Shown: positions 19,728 through 29,137, counted from the first letter of the stretch. The stretch: DNA of 64,000 bases from Streptomyces olivochromogenes (GCF_001514115.1 NZ_KQ948453.1:42634-106633), one strand, 5' to 3'. Notes: generated from the letters alone by a model not told the origin. Numbers and translations: made by a program.

Positions 19728-20963
19728 ATGTTCGGAATCGTGAGGCCCTGCAGCCACCGTCTCGGTGAGGGGCTCAAAACGCAGTGGATGGCGCATCTGT
19801 GCGGACTCTGTCTCGCGTTGCGCGGAGACCACGGACAGTTCGCTCGGGTTGTCACCAATTACGACGGGCTGCTGATATCGGTTTTGACGGAGGCTCAGGC
19901 CGAGCGCACCACCGGGTGGCGGCGTACGGCGGGGCCGTGCCCGTTGCGCGGGATGCGGACCGCGTCCGTCGCGCAGGGTGAGGGAGCCCGCCTCGCCGCC
20001 GCCGTCTCGCTGGTGCTGGCCTCGGCCAAGGTGCGCGACCACGTGGCGGACAAGGACGGGCTGTTGGCGCGCAGGCCGGTGGCGCTCGCCGCCCGCCGGG
20101 TCGCCGCGAGCTGGGGGCGCGCCGGGGCCCGTACCGGATCCGACGTGGGCTTCGACACCGCCGTACTCGTCGACGCCGTCGACCGGCAGGTCGGCATCGA
20201 GGCGCTCGCCGGTCCCGGGACGCCGCTTCTGACCGTCACCGAGCCCACCGAGACCGCGACCGCCGCCGCCTTCGCGCACACGGCCGTCCTGGCCGGGCGG
20301 CCGGGCAACGCCGGGCCGCTCGCCGAGGCCGGCCGGCTCTTCGGGCGGCTCGCGCATCTGCTGGACGCCGTGGAGGACCAGGGGACTGACGCCGCGTCAG
20401 GAGCGTGGAACCCGCTCACGGCCACCGGCACCCCGCTCGTGGAGGCGCGCCGGCTCGCCGATGACGCTCTGCACGGGATACGGCTCGCGCTGCGCGAGGT
20501 GGAGTTCACGGACGGCAAGCTGGCGCATCTGCTGCTCGCGCACGAGCTGGGGCGGTCGGTGGACCGCGCGTTCGGGACCTCGGGGTGCGGGCACCAGGAC
20601 CACGCGGACGGTGGGCGGGGGGCTTTCGGCCCGCCGCAGCACGGCGGGCCGTACAACCCGCGGAGCCCACAGAGCCCGCACGACGGGCAGAATCCTTACG
20701 GCGCTGGCGGCAACCCCTTCGGTGGCGCGCCCTCCTTCCCGCCGCCCGGGCCCGGCAGGCGAGGCTTCTGGGCCGGGTGCGCGGCCGCGATCGGGGTGTG
20801 CTGCACCTGCAAGGTGTGCTGTGCCGACGAGTTCGAGGGGCCGTGGTCGCGCAGGAAGCGCGAGGGCTGCCTCGGCAACTGCGACTGTGACTGCAGCTGC
20901 TGCGAGGCCTGTGAGATCTGCGAGTGCTGTGAATGCTGCTCGTGCTGCGACTGCGGACTGTGA
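19728..20963 (+). CDS. DUF5685-type protein with extreme Cys-rich tail
   Basis: 411-aa protein of unknown function. The N-terminus MFGIVRPC and the Cys-rich motif HLCGLCLALRGDHG are typical of DUF5685. The helical body runs to about residue 285, followed by a Gly/Pro/Asn-rich linker. The last about 60 residues carry 21 Cys, 15 of them in the final 31 residues (patterns CDCDCSCC, CECCECCSCCDC). This could bind several metal ions or form many disulfides. A ribosome site GGGGGAG precedes the ATG, and a -10-like TACGAT is at 19684-19689. It is divergent from the SepF-like gene. Confidence 0.8.
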   Translation: MFGIVRPCSHRLGEGLKTQWMAHLCGLCLALRGDHGQFARVVTNYDGLLISVLTEAQAERTTGWRRTAGPCPLRGMRTASVAQGEGARLAAAVSLVLASAKVRDHVADKDGLLARRPVALAARRVAASWGRAGARTGSDVGFDTAVLVDAVDRQVGIEALAGPGTPLLTVTEPTETATAAAFAHTAVLAGRPGNAGPLAEAGRLFGRLAHLLDAVEDQGTDAASGAWNPLTATGTPLVEARRLADDALHGIRLALREVEFTDGKLAHLLLAHELGRSVDRAFGTSGCGHQDHADGGRGAFGPPQHGGPYNPRSPQSPHDGQNPYGAGGNPFGGAPSFPPPGPGRRGFWAGCAAAIGVCCTCKVCCADEFEGPWSRRKREGCLGNCDCDCSCCEACEICECCECCSCCDCGL

Positions 20964-21033
20964 CGGACCTCGTATACGGCGGCGTGGGTGATCACGCCGC
21001 CGTACGGGTCCTGCCTGCCCGGACGGGAGCTGG

Positions 21034-21090
21034 GCGCGCCCGCGCGGCGGAGCCGCATGACGTCTCGGCCCCGCGCCCCTTCGTGGCGCT
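21034..21090 (-). repeat. Streptomyces intergenic repeat, copy C
   Basis: Read on the minus strand it gives AAGGGGCGCGGGGCCGAGAC, then ATGCGGCTCCGCCGCGCGGGC. It is the longer variant with the ATGCGGCTCCGCCGCG block also seen in the copy at 49822. It lies between the convergent ends of the DUF5685 gene and the solute-binding protein gene. Confidence 0.75.
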
Positions 21091-21122
21091 CCTGTGCGGG
21101 ACGCGGGGAATGGCCAGGTTTC

Positions 21123-22076
21123 TCAGTTCTTGAGTTCCGGTGGGGAGATCTCCGACTTCGCTATCGCCGAGCCCGTCGTCCCCCACTTCTTCAGGATCTT
21201 GTCGTATGTCCCGTCCGCTATGAGCTTGTTGACTGCCGCCTGGAAGGCGGGGGCGAGCTTTGTGTCCTTCTTGAAGGCGAAGCCGACGTCGAGGCGGTGG
21301 TACTCGTTGAGGAACTTGACGCCCTGCTGGTGGGCGACGGCGTAGCGCAGGCCGTTGATGGTGCTCATCACGAGGTCGCTGCGGCCCTGTTGGAGTGAGG
21401 ACCAGATCGCGCCCTGCTCGCTGTAGGTCTGCACCTTGTACGTCTTCTTGCCGGCGTCGGTGCAGACCTTCTTGTTCTCCTCCAGCGTCGCCTCGAAGGT
21501 GGTGCCCGCTCCGGTCGCGACGTTCAGGCCGCACAGCTGCTTGAGGTCGGTGATCTTGGCCAGCTTGCTGTCGGAGCGTGTGGCGAAGCCCTGGCCGTCG
21601 TTGATGTAGGTGACGAAGTCGATCGTCTTGCGCCGCTCGTCGGTGACGCCGAAGTTGCTGGCGCCGAAGTCGTACTTGCCGCTGTCGAGGGCCGGCAGGA
21701 TCGCCTCGAAGCCGGCCTGTTCCGTCTTCAGCTTGATGCCCAGGACCTTGGCGACGGCGTCCGCGAAGTCGACGTCCTGGCCCGTCAGCGTCTTGCCGTC
21801 GTCCAGGTACGTCGTGCCGGGTGGCGTACCGCCGACGGCCACCGCCACGGTGAGGCCGGTGACGCCGGACGGGAGCAGCTTGGCGGCGGCCTCGTCCTTC
21901 GGGATGGCCGAGACGACGTCCGTGGTGGGGATCTTGTCGGCCTTGGCCGCCGCGTTCGCCGCGGTGCCGGTCGTGTCGTCCGAGCCGGAGCCGCATGCCG
22001 TGAGGAGCAGGGCCGTCGAGGTGATGATGACAAAGGGCGCAAAATGCCGATAACGGGTACGCGTGGACGTACGCAT
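21123..22076 (-). CDS. Polar amino-acid-type solute-binding lipoprotein (family 3)
   Basis: 317-aa lipoprotein with lipobox LLTAC (Cys near residue 28) and a family-3 binding domain: LTGQDVDFADAVAKVLGIKL, YDFGASNFGVTDERRKTIDFV and the C-terminal DKILKKWG. AGGAG lies 10 nt before ATG 22076. It is divergent from the permease/ATPase operon that starts at 22511 and shares its control region. It delivers the substrate of that system, probably an amino acid or a modified (for example sulfur-bearing) one; the ligand is not readable. Confidence 0.9.
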   Translation of the reverse strand: MRTSTRTRYRHFAPFVIITSTALLLTACGSGSDDTTGTAANAAAKADKIPTTDVVSAIPKDEAAAKLLPSGVTGLTVAVAVGGTPPGTTYLDDGKTLTGQDVDFADAVAKVLGIKLKTEQAGFEAILPALDSGKYDFGASNFGVTDERRKTIDFVTYINDGQGFATRSDSKLAKITDLKQLCGLNVATGAGTTFEATLEENKKVCTDAGKKTYKVQTYSEQGAIWSSLQQGRSDLVMSTINGLRYAVAHQQGVKFLNEYHRLDVGFAFKKDTKLAPAFQAAVNKLIADGTYDKILKKWGTTGSAIAKSEISPPELKN

Positions 22077-22172
22077 GGTGTGCGGTCTCCTGAGAGCAAG
22101 AGTGAGCAGAACCCGAGGGGAGGGGTGCGCGTGTGAAGGCGAAAGGGAGGGAGAACGCGAAGGGCGCCCGGT

Positions 22173-22220
22173 CGATCAAGGGATCAGGTGATCGGATCGA
22201 TCAAGGGATCAAGCGATCGG
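22173..22220. repeat. Direct repeat in the divergent control region
   Basis: Two 23-bp units, each starting CGATCAAGGGATCA and ending GATCGG, with three mismatches, repeat at a 25-bp period. They are about 100 nt upstream of the binding-protein gene and 290 nt upstream of the permease gene. They are candidate operator half-sites for the regulator of this transport/oxidation system. The region 22077-22510 has no gene. Confidence 0.6.
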
Positions 22221-22381
22221 GGCGCGCAGTGGGTCAGCTCAACAGGAAGAGGACCACACTCGACCGAAGTCGATGTGGGAGCGCTTGACCAGCCACTGCT
22301 GTGGATGCATGGGCCAAGTGGAACAGGCATCCGGTTGTGCGTCAACCGACTTGAGACGTACGGCTCACAGTATGGACAGCC

Positions 22382-22410
22382 TTGACAGTGGGGGGAAACG
22401 AGCCCGTACT
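22382..22410 (+). promoter_or_regulatory. Promoter of the transport/monooxygenase operon
   Basis: TTGACA (22382-22387), 17 nt, CGTACT (22405-22410). It is a good match to the main sigma consensus, about 100 nt upstream of ATG 22511. Confidence 0.55.
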
Positions 22411-22510
22411 CTCGGTGGACGGCCCTGCTGAGGGGCTCGGCCGTACTGCGCCGCGAGGCGCTTTGTGTGAAGGCATCCACCCGTGTTCGACTACGTCACG
22501 GAGTCTTCGC

Positions 22511-23368
22511 ATGTCTTCCGACACCCTCGCCAAAACATCCGCCGCACCGGACATACCGGAGCAGGCCGATTCCCTGCGGATCGTTCCGCAGCGCCGTCTG
22601 GGCCAGTGGACGGCCGCCGTCGCCGTGCTCGTCCTGCTCGGGCTCGCCGTCACCTCCGTCGTCCGCAACAAGGCGTTCCAGTGGGGGGTGGTCGGTGACT
22701 ACTTCACCTCGGACTCCGTGCTGCGCGGCCTGTGGCTCACCCTGTGGCTGACGGCTGTGGTGATGGTGCTCGGCTTCGCGCTGGGGACGCTGCTCGCGGC
22801 GGCCCGGTTGTCCGCCAACCCCGTTCTGCGCAGCGTCAGTTGGGGTTATGTGTGGCTGTTCCGGTCGATTCCGATCCTGGTGCAGCTGCTGCTGTGGTTC
22901 AACATCGGGGCGCTGTATCCCGAGCTCCTCGGTGTGAAGACGGTCAATCTGTTCACCCCGATCGCGGTCGCGATCATCGGGCTCACCCTGCACGAGGCCG
23001 CCTACGCCGCCGAGGTCGTCCGGGGCGGCATCCTCTCCGTCGACCGCGGGCAGATCGAGGCCGCGCAGGCGCTCGGTCTGAGCCGGTGGCGCCGCTGGTG
23101 GCGGATCGTGCTGCCGCAGGCGATGCGCTCCATCGTGCCGCCCGCCGGGAACATGCTGATCGGCACCCTCAAGGGCACCTCGATCATCAGCGTCATCGCC
23201 GTGCAGGACCTGCTCTTCTCGGTACAGCTGGTCTACCACCGCACCTACCAGGTCATCCCGCTGCTGATGGTCGCCACCCTCTGGTACACCGTCGTCACCT
23301 CGGTCCTCGGCCTCGGCCAGTACTACGTCGAGAAGCACTACGCGCGCGGCTCGGAGCGCACCCGATGA
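22511..23368 (+). CDS. Amino acid ABC transporter permease
   Basis: 285-aa permease of the HisM/GlnP class with about five to six membrane segments. The EAA loop that docks on the ATPase is EAAQALGLSRWRRWWRIVLP. GVVGDYFTSDSVLRGLWLTLWLT is the usual start of the conserved domain. An N-terminal cytoplasmic extension of about 40 residues precedes the first helix. ATG 22511 has GGAG 8 nt upstream. Its stop overlaps the start of the next gene (ATGA). Only one permease gene is present, so a homodimer is likely. Confidence 0.92.
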   Translation: MSSDTLAKTSAAPDIPEQADSLRIVPQRRLGQWTAAVAVLVLLGLAVTSVVRNKAFQWGVVGDYFTSDSVLRGLWLTLWLTAVVMVLGFALGTLLAAARLSANPVLRSVSWGYVWLFRSIPILVQLLLWFNIGALYPELLGVKTVNLFTPIAVAIIGLTLHEAAYAAEVVRGGILSVDRGQIEAAQALGLSRWRRWWRIVLPQAMRSIVPPAGNMLIGTLKGTSIISVIAVQDLLFSVQLVYHRTYQVIPLLMVATLWYTVVTSVLGLGQYYVEKHYARGSERTR

Positions 23369-25119
23369 AGCCCTCTCTCGTGATCGTCGGGGCCGGGCCG
23401 CGGGGGACCGGTCTCATCGAGCGCATCGCCGCCAACGCGCCCGAGCTGTACGCCGGTTCGGGACTCGACATCCATCTCGTCGACCCCCATCCGCCGGGCG
23501 CCGGACGCATCTGGCGCGAGGCGCAGTCGCCGCTGCTGTGGATGAACTCGCACGCCGAGGACGTCACCATGTTCACCGACGAGACGGTGGTCATGGACGG
23601 GCCCGTGCGCCCCGGCCCCACGCTGCACGAATGGGCGGCCATCGACGGTCGCACCTTCGCCGACCGGCAGCTGCAAGGGGCTTACCTGGGCTGGGTGCAC
23701 GAGCAGGCCGTGGCCGCCCTGCCGCCGGACGTCGCCGTCCACCATCACCCGTGCAGGGCCCTGCGCGTCAGCGGCCCGCGCGAGGGGCGCCAGCAGGTGT
23801 GGCTGGAGGGCCGTCCGCGTCCCCTCCTCGCCGACCTCGTCGTCCTCGCGCTCGGCCATCTCGACGCCGAACTGGACGAGGAACAGCGCGAGTTGGCTTC
23901 GTACGCGCACGCCCACGACCTGGTCCATCTGCCGCCCGACTTCACCGCCGACAGCGACCTGTCCTCGCTCGCGGCGGGCGAACCCGTCCTCGTGCGCGGC
24001 TTCGGGCTCGCCTTCGTCGACCTGATGGTGCTGCTCACGGAAGGGCGGGGCGGGCGGTACGACGGTGACACCTACCTTCCGTCGGGGCGGGAACCGGTGC
24101 TGTACGTCGGGTCGCGGCGCGGAGTGCCGTACCACTCGAAGATCGGTTACGACTGGACCGGTGAACGGCCGCCGCTGCCACGGTTCTTCGGGCCCGCCGA
24201 GGTCGACGCGCTGCTGGCGCGGCCGGATGGCTTCGACTTCCGGCGGGACGTGTGGCCGTCGATCGAGAAGGAGCTGGGGTTCGCGCACTACCACCGGCTG
24301 TTCACCGTCCACCCCGAGCGGACGGGCATCGCCTGGACCGACTTCGAGGAGAAGTACGCGGCCGGGGAGGCGGCGGAGCGCGAGGCCCTCGTGGCATCCG
24401 CCGTGCCCGACCCCGCCGACCGGCTCGACCTCGCGGCGCTCGACCGTCCGCTGGACGGGGTGCGCTACGCGTCGCACGAGGAGTTCCAGGACGGGCTCCG
24501 GGCGTACGTCGAAGGAGATCTGAGCCGCCGTCACGATCCCGAAAACAGCCCTGACCTGGCCGTCTTTCTCGGACTGCTTTCCGTATACGGGCAGTTGATA
24601 CGGCTCGGAGACGTCGGACCCTGGTGGCACGGCTTCTTCAGCTACCTCGCCTCAGGGCCGCCCGGACCCCGGCTGCGGCAGATGCTCGCGCTGTCCCGGG
24701 CCGGCGTCGTGCGGTTCGTGGGCGCGGACATGGCCGTGGTCGCCGAGGACGGGGTGTTCCGGGCGTCGAGCGTGACCGTGCCGGGCGAGACGGTCGAGGC
24801 GCGGGCGCTCGTCGAGGCGCGGCTGCCCGAGCCCACCGTCGGGCGCGCCCTCGACCCGCTGCTGCGTGAACTGCACGCCGACGGGGCCGTCGAGACCCCG
24901 GAGGGGCTGCTGCGGGTGGACCGCTCCGACGGGCGGATCCTCGACCGGGGCGGCCGGCCGCATCCCCGGCGCTTCGCACTGGGGCCCTACACCGACGTGC
25001 GTACCCCCGGCGCCTTCACCCGGCCGCGCACCGGCGGGCCCGCGTTCCGGCAGAACGACGCCACCGCGCGAGCCGCACTGGCGTTCCTGCGCGATCTTGC
25101 CTGTCGGGCCGCCGCGTAA
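23365..25119 (+). CDS. FAD/NAD(P)-binding protein
   Basis: 584-aa protein of the FAD-NAD(P)-binding (NAD_binding_9-like) family. A dinucleotide fold is at the N-terminus (VIVGAGPRGTGLIERI), then DPHPPGAGRIWR and WMNSHAEDVTMF. A second nucleotide-binding segment is near residue 150-220 (LVVLALGHLDAEL, PVLVRGFGLAFVDL). It is translationally coupled to the permease (ATGA) and followed by the ATPase, so it belongs to the uptake operon. A flavin-dependent oxidation or N/S-hydroxylation of the imported compound is plausible; the reaction is not known. Confidence 0.85.
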   Translation: MKPSLVIVGAGPRGTGLIERIAANAPELYAGSGLDIHLVDPHPPGAGRIWREAQSPLLWMNSHAEDVTMFTDETVVMDGPVRPGPTLHEWAAIDGRTFADRQLQGAYLGWVHEQAVAALPPDVAVHHHPCRALRVSGPREGRQQVWLEGRPRPLLADLVVLALGHLDAELDEEQRELASYAHAHDLVHLPPDFTADSDLSSLAAGEPVLVRGFGLAFVDLMVLLTEGRGGRYDGDTYLPSGREPVLYVGSRRGVPYHSKIGYDWTGERPPLPRFFGPAEVDALLARPDGFDFRRDVWPSIEKELGFAHYHRLFTVHPERTGIAWTDFEEKYAAGEAAEREALVASAVPDPADRLDLAALDRPLDGVRYASHEEFQDGLRAYVEGDLSRRHDPENSPDLAVFLGLLSVYGQLIRLGDVGPWWHGFFSYLASGPPGPRLRQMLALSRAGVVRFVGADMAVVAEDGVFRASSVTVPGETVEARALVEARLPEPTVGRALDPLLRELHADGAVETPEGLLRVDRSDGRILDRGGRPHPRRFALGPYTDVRTPGAFTRPRTGGPAFRQNDATARAALAFLRDLACRAAA

Positions 25120-25162
25120 CCCCCGACCGTCAACTCCACTGCCAGCACAAGGGATTCACACG

Positions 25163-25924
25163 ATGACCGTCATGGTCGACATCAGGTCCGTCCACAAGAG
25201 CTTCGGCCCACTGGAAGTGCTCAAGGGCATCGACCTCGCGGTGCGCACCGGCGAGGTCACCGTGATCCTCGGCCCGTCCGGCTCCGGCAAGTCCACGCTG
25301 CTGCGCACCATCAACCACCTGGAGAAGGTGGACCGGGGCCGCATCAGCGTCGACGGCTCGCTGGTCGGCTACCGGCGCTCCGGCGACAAGCTGTACGAGC
25401 TGCGCGAACGCGAGATCTTGAGGCAGCGCACCCGCATCGGGTTCGTCTTCCAGAACTTCAACCTCTTCCCGCACCTCACCGTGCTGGACAACATCGTCGA
25501 GGCCCCGGTCTCCGCGCTGAAGCGCCCGCGCAAGGACGCCGTCGAGGCGGCGCGGGCGTTGCTCGACCGGGTGGGGCTCGCCGACAAGGCCGACGCCTAC
25601 CCGAAGCAGCTCTCCGGCGGCCAGCAGCAACGCGTCGCCATCGCCCGCGCGCTCGCCCTGGAGCCGAAGCTGCTGCTCTTCGACGAGCCGACCTCGGCGC
25701 TCGACCCCGAGCTGGTCGGCGAAGTCCTCGACGTCATCAAGGACCTGGCCCACCAGGGCACCACGATGATCGTCGTCACGCACGAGATCGGGTTCGCCCG
25801 GGAGGTCGCCGACACCGTCGTCTTCATGGACGACGGGCGGATCGTCGAACAGGGCGCCCCCGGTGACGTACTCGACCGGCCGCGGCACGAACGGACGCGG
25901 TCGTTCCTGTCCAAGGTTCTTTGA
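25163..25924 (+). CDS. Amino acid ABC transporter ATPase
   Basis: 253-aa ATPase of the GlnQ/HisP class. Walker A GPSGSGKST, Q-loop FVFQNFNLFPHLT, signature LSGGQQQRVAIARAL, Walker B LLLFDEPTSALDPE and H-loop VVTHEIGFA are all intact. AAGGGA lies about 9 nt before ATG 25163. It pairs with the permease at 22511 and the lipoprotein at 21123. It carries the usual 10-12 residue insertion before the Q-loop. Confidence 0.95.
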   Translation: MTVMVDIRSVHKSFGPLEVLKGIDLAVRTGEVTVILGPSGSGKSTLLRTINHLEKVDRGRISVDGSLVGYRRSGDKLYELREREILRQRTRIGFVFQNFNLFPHLTVLDNIVEAPVSALKRPRKDAVEAARALLDRVGLADKADAYPKQLSGGQQQRVAIARALALEPKLLLFDEPTSALDPELVGEVLDVIKDLAHQGTTMIVVTHEIGFAREVADTVVFMDDGRIVEQGAPGDVLDRPRHERTRSFLSKVL

Positions 25925-25975
25925 TCCCTCTCCAGGGGGCTCTGATCGGATTACCGGAGAAAGGTTTCACCCGAT

Positions 25976-27055
25976 ATGACCGCACCGCACGGCCGGGGGC
26001 TGCTGCACCTGGCCGCCGCCCTCGATCAACAGGCGGCCTTCGACGCCGCCTCGTATGTCGGGCCGGCGCAGCTCGCGGAGCGTGGCGGGCTCGACTTCGT
26101 GACGCTCGGCGACACCTTCGCGCGCCCAGGGCCCGACGCGCTCGCCGTACTCTCCCGTGTCGCGCCCGCCACCCGCCGGATCGGTCTGGTGCCGACCGTG
26201 ACCACCACCCACACCGAGCCCTTCCACGTCCAGGCGGCGGTGGCGACCCTCGACTGGGTCAGCCGCGGCCGGGCCGGCTGGCAGCTCGACGTGTCGACGA
26301 CCGAGGGCGAGGCCCGCCTCTTCGGCCGCAGGCACGCGGCACCCGCCGACGCGCTGTGGCGGGAGGCCGGCGAGATCGCCGAGGTGGCCGCCCGGCTCTG
26401 GGACAGCTGGGAGGACGACGCCGAGATACGCGACGAGGCCACCGGCCGTTTCATCGACCGGGACAAACTGCACCACGTCGACTTCCGGGGCGCCACCTTC
26501 TTCGTGAAGGGCCCCTCGATCGTGCCGCGGCCCCCGCAGGGCCACCCCGTCCGGGTCGTCGACGCCACCGAGGGGCCCGCCCGGCGGGTCGCCGCCCGGT
26601 ACGCCGACGTGGCGCTCGTCCGGGTCGTGGGACCCGCGCAGGCCCGGGCCGTACGGGCCGAACTCCGGGACGCGGCGGCGGAGTTCGGCCGCAACCCCGA
26701 CACCCTGCGGGTCCTCGGCTCACTCGTCGTCGACCTCGGCGACGGGGAGCGCGCGGCCGAGCCTGGCCATGGGGGTGGCGGTCCCCGGCAGAGCGCGCAG
26801 GGGCCGCTGTACCGGGGCGGCCCGGTCGACCTGGCCGAGCTGATCGCCGCCTGGCACGCGTCCGAGGCCGTCGACGGCTTCCACCTCACCCCGGTCGAGC
26901 CGCGCCGTGACCTGGAGCGGCTCGTGAACGGAACGGTGGCGCTGCTCCAGCACCGCGGTCTCTTCCGCACCTTCTATCCGGGCAGCACGCTCAGGGAGCA
27001 CCTGGGGCTGGCCCGGCCCGCCAACCAGTACGCCGTGACAGGGGGAGCGTCATGA
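25976..27055 (+). CDS. LLM-class flavin-dependent monooxygenase
   Basis: 359-aa luciferase-like TIM-barrel enzyme that uses FMNH2 from a separate reductase. Family features: LAERGGLDFVTLGDTFA, RIGLVPTVTTTHTEPFH and TLDWVSRGRAGWQLDVSTTE. A Gly-rich loop near residue 260 (GHGGGGPRQ) interrupts the barrel. GGAGAAAGG precedes ATG 25976. Its stop overlaps the start of the second LLM gene (ATGA), so the two enzymes are made together. No flavin reductase lies in the operon. Related enzymes act on alkanesulfonates, organosulfur compounds and nitrilotriacetate. Confidence 0.9.
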   Translation: MTAPHGRGLLHLAAALDQQAAFDAASYVGPAQLAERGGLDFVTLGDTFARPGPDALAVLSRVAPATRRIGLVPTVTTTHTEPFHVQAAVATLDWVSRGRAGWQLDVSTTEGEARLFGRRHAAPADALWREAGEIAEVAARLWDSWEDDAEIRDEATGRFIDRDKLHHVDFRGATFFVKGPSIVPRPPQGHPVRVVDATEGPARRVAARYADVALVRVVGPAQARAVRAELRDAAAEFGRNPDTLRVLGSLVVDLGDGERAAEPGHGGGGPRQSAQGPLYRGGPVDLAELIAAWHASEAVDGFHLTPVEPRRDLERLVNGTVALLQHRGLFRTFYPGSTLREHLGLARPANQYAVTGGAS

Positions 27056-28350
27056 CCGTACGCAAGCGCATGCATCTGGCGGCGCACTTCCCGGGCGTCA
27101 ACAGCACGACCGTCTGGACCGACCCGCGCTCGAAGTCCCAGATCGACTTCGCCTCCTTCGAACACCTCGCGCGCACCGCCGAACGCGGCCTGTTCGACTT
27201 CTTCTTCCTCGCCGAGGGGCTGCGGCTGCGCGAGCACAAGGGACGCGTCCACGACCTGGACGTCGTGGGGCGACCGGAGTCGATCACCGTCCTCAACGCG
27301 CTCGCGGCCGTCACCGAACGGCTCGGGCTCGCCGCCACGGTCAACGCGACCTTCAACGAGCCCTACGAACTCGCCCGCAGACTGGCCACGCTGGACCACC
27401 TCAGCGGGGGCCGGGCCGCCTGGAACGTGGTCACCTCCTCCGACGCCTTCACCGGGGAGAACTTCCGCCGCGGCGGCTTCCTCGACCGCGCCGACCGGTA
27501 TGCGCGCGCCGCCGAGTTCGTCGCCACGGCACGAGAGCTGTGGGACTCCTGGACGCCGGAAGGCGTGGCGCGCCCCTTCGCCCACCAGGGGCAGCACTTC
27601 GACATCGCGGGGGAGTTCGGGCTGCCGCGCTCACCGCAGGGGCAGCCCGTCGTCATCCAGGCCGGGGACTCGGACGAGGGCCGGGAGTTCGCCGCGGCCA
27701 CCGCGGACGTGGTCTTCACCCGGCACGGGACCCTGGACGCCGGCCGGGAGTTCTACGCCGATGTGAAGGGGCGGCTCGCGACGTACGGGCGGGCGCCCGA
27801 GGACCTGAAGATCATGCCCGGAGTCACCGTCGTGCTCGGTGACACCGCGGCCGACGCGGTGGGGCGGGCCGCCGAGATCTGCCGCCGGCAGGTCTCCCCG
27901 CAGAACGCGCTCCTCGCCCTGGAGCAGATCTGGGGCGTCGACCTCTCCTCGTACGACCCCGACGGGCCCCTGCCCGACATCGATCCGGAGCCGGAGCCGG
28001 CCCTCGCGCAGGGGCGGGTGCGCGTCGCCGACCCCCTCGCGGTGGCGGAGAAGTGGCGGGCCCTGTCGCGGGCGAAGGGACTGTCCATCCGGCAGACCGT
28101 GATCGAGGCGTCCGGGCGGCATTCCTTCGTCGGCACGCCGGAGACGGTCGCCGCCGGACTCGACGAGTTCGTGACGGCCGGCGCCGCCGACGGATTCATC
28201 CTCGTCCCCCAGCTGACCCCGGGCGGACTGGACGAGTTCGTGGACCGGGTGGTCCCGCTGCTCCAGGAGCGGGGCGCCTTCCGCACGGAATACACCGGCA
28301 CGACGCTGCGCTCACACCTCGGGTTGCCGGACCCCATATGGAAGGGTTGA
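27052..28350 (+). CDS. NtaA/SnaA/DszA-type FMN-dependent monooxygenase
   Basis: 432 aa, the length of the NtaA/SnaA/DszA/SoxA subgroup. It starts KRMHLAAHFPGVNSTTVWTDP and has the family signatures FDFFFLAEGLRLRE, ATVNATFNEPYELARRLATL and GRAAWNVVTSSDAFTGENF. These enzymes oxidise C-S or C-N bonds of organic compounds with O2 and FMNH2. It is translationally coupled to the preceding LLM gene and 4 nt before the DUF1684 gene. With the amino-acid-type importer this suggests a scavenging pathway, for example for S-substituted amino acids. Confidence 0.92.
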   Translation: MTVRKRMHLAAHFPGVNSTTVWTDPRSKSQIDFASFEHLARTAERGLFDFFFLAEGLRLREHKGRVHDLDVVGRPESITVLNALAAVTERLGLAATVNATFNEPYELARRLATLDHLSGGRAAWNVVTSSDAFTGENFRRGGFLDRADRYARAAEFVATARELWDSWTPEGVARPFAHQGQHFDIAGEFGLPRSPQGQPVVIQAGDSDEGREFAAATADVVFTRHGTLDAGREFYADVKGRLATYGRAPEDLKIMPGVTVVLGDTAADAVGRAAEICRRQVSPQNALLALEQIWGVDLSSYDPDGPLPDIDPEPEPALAQGRVRVADPLAVAEKWRALSRAKGLSIRQTVIEASGRHSFVGTPETVAAGLDEFVTAGAADGFILVPQLTPGGLDEFVDRVVPLLQERGAFRTEYTGTTLRSHLGLPDPIWKG

Positions 28351-28354
28351 TCAC

Positions 28355-29137
28355 ATGACGAAAGACGCATCCGAGGACTGGGGGCGGTGGCACGAGCGCC
28401 GCGTCGAGACGGTGTCCGCCTCCTACGGCCCGTTGGCGCTCACCGGCACACACTGGCTGGAGGACTATCCGGACGGGCGACTTCCGGACATCCCCGGTCT
28501 GTGGACCGACCAGGAGGACGGCGTCCTGCTGACGGCGGCCCCCGAGGACGGTCTGAGCCTGGACGGAAAGCCCTTCACCGGCGAGGTCCGGCTCGACGCC
28601 GACCCCGGGTCGGCGGCCGGGTCCCGGGTCGGGCTCGGTGAGCGCCGGTTCGTCGTCCTGGTGCGCGAAGGGATCTGGGGCGTACGCGACTTCGACCCCG
28701 CCTCCGAAGCGCGCGCGGCCTTCAAGGGAGTCGAGGCGACGCCGTACGACCCGCGCTGGTCGGTGCCGGGGCACTTCACGCCGTACGGCGAGAGCCGGAC
28801 CGTCCATGTGGAGAACGCGGACGGAGTCGCCCGCGGTCTGGGGCTCGGCGGCATCCTCGCCTTCACCCTGGACGGCGAGGACCTCACGCTCCAGGTGTCG
28901 GTGGAGAGCGACGGCTCGCTGTGGGCCGTGTTCGCCGACACCACCAGCGGGGACAGCAGCTACCGCTTCCGGTTCCTGCGCCCTGCCGCACCCGACGCGG
29001 AGGGGCGTACGACGGTGGACTTCAACCGGGCCGTGCTTCCGCCGTGCGCGTTCGCAGACCACTTCCTCTGCCCCTTCCCGCCGCCCGGGAACACCCTGGG
29101 CGTGGCCGTCCCTGCGGGGGAGCGCACGCTGCTCTGA
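28355..29137 (+). CDS. DUF1684 protein
   Basis: 260-aa soluble protein of the DUF1684 family, recognised from [34 protein letters not shown] and the C-terminal [26 protein letters not shown] block. The biochemical function of this family is not established. It is the last gene of the operon, 4 nt after the second monooxygenase. Co-location with LLM enzymes suggests handling of their product, but that is inference. Confidence 0.85.
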   Translation: MTKDASEDWGRWHERRVETVSASYGPLALTGTHWLEDYPDGRLPDIPGLWTDQEDGVLLTAAPEDGLSLDGKPFTGEVRLDADPGSAAGSRVGLGERRFVVLVREGIWGVRDFDPASEARAAFKGVEATPYDPRWSVPGHFTPYGESRTVHVENADGVARGLGLGGILAFTLDGEDLTLQVSVESDGSLWAVFADTTSGDSSYRFRFLRPAAPDAEGRTTVDFNRAVLPPCAFADHFLCPFPPPGNTLGVAVPAGERTLL

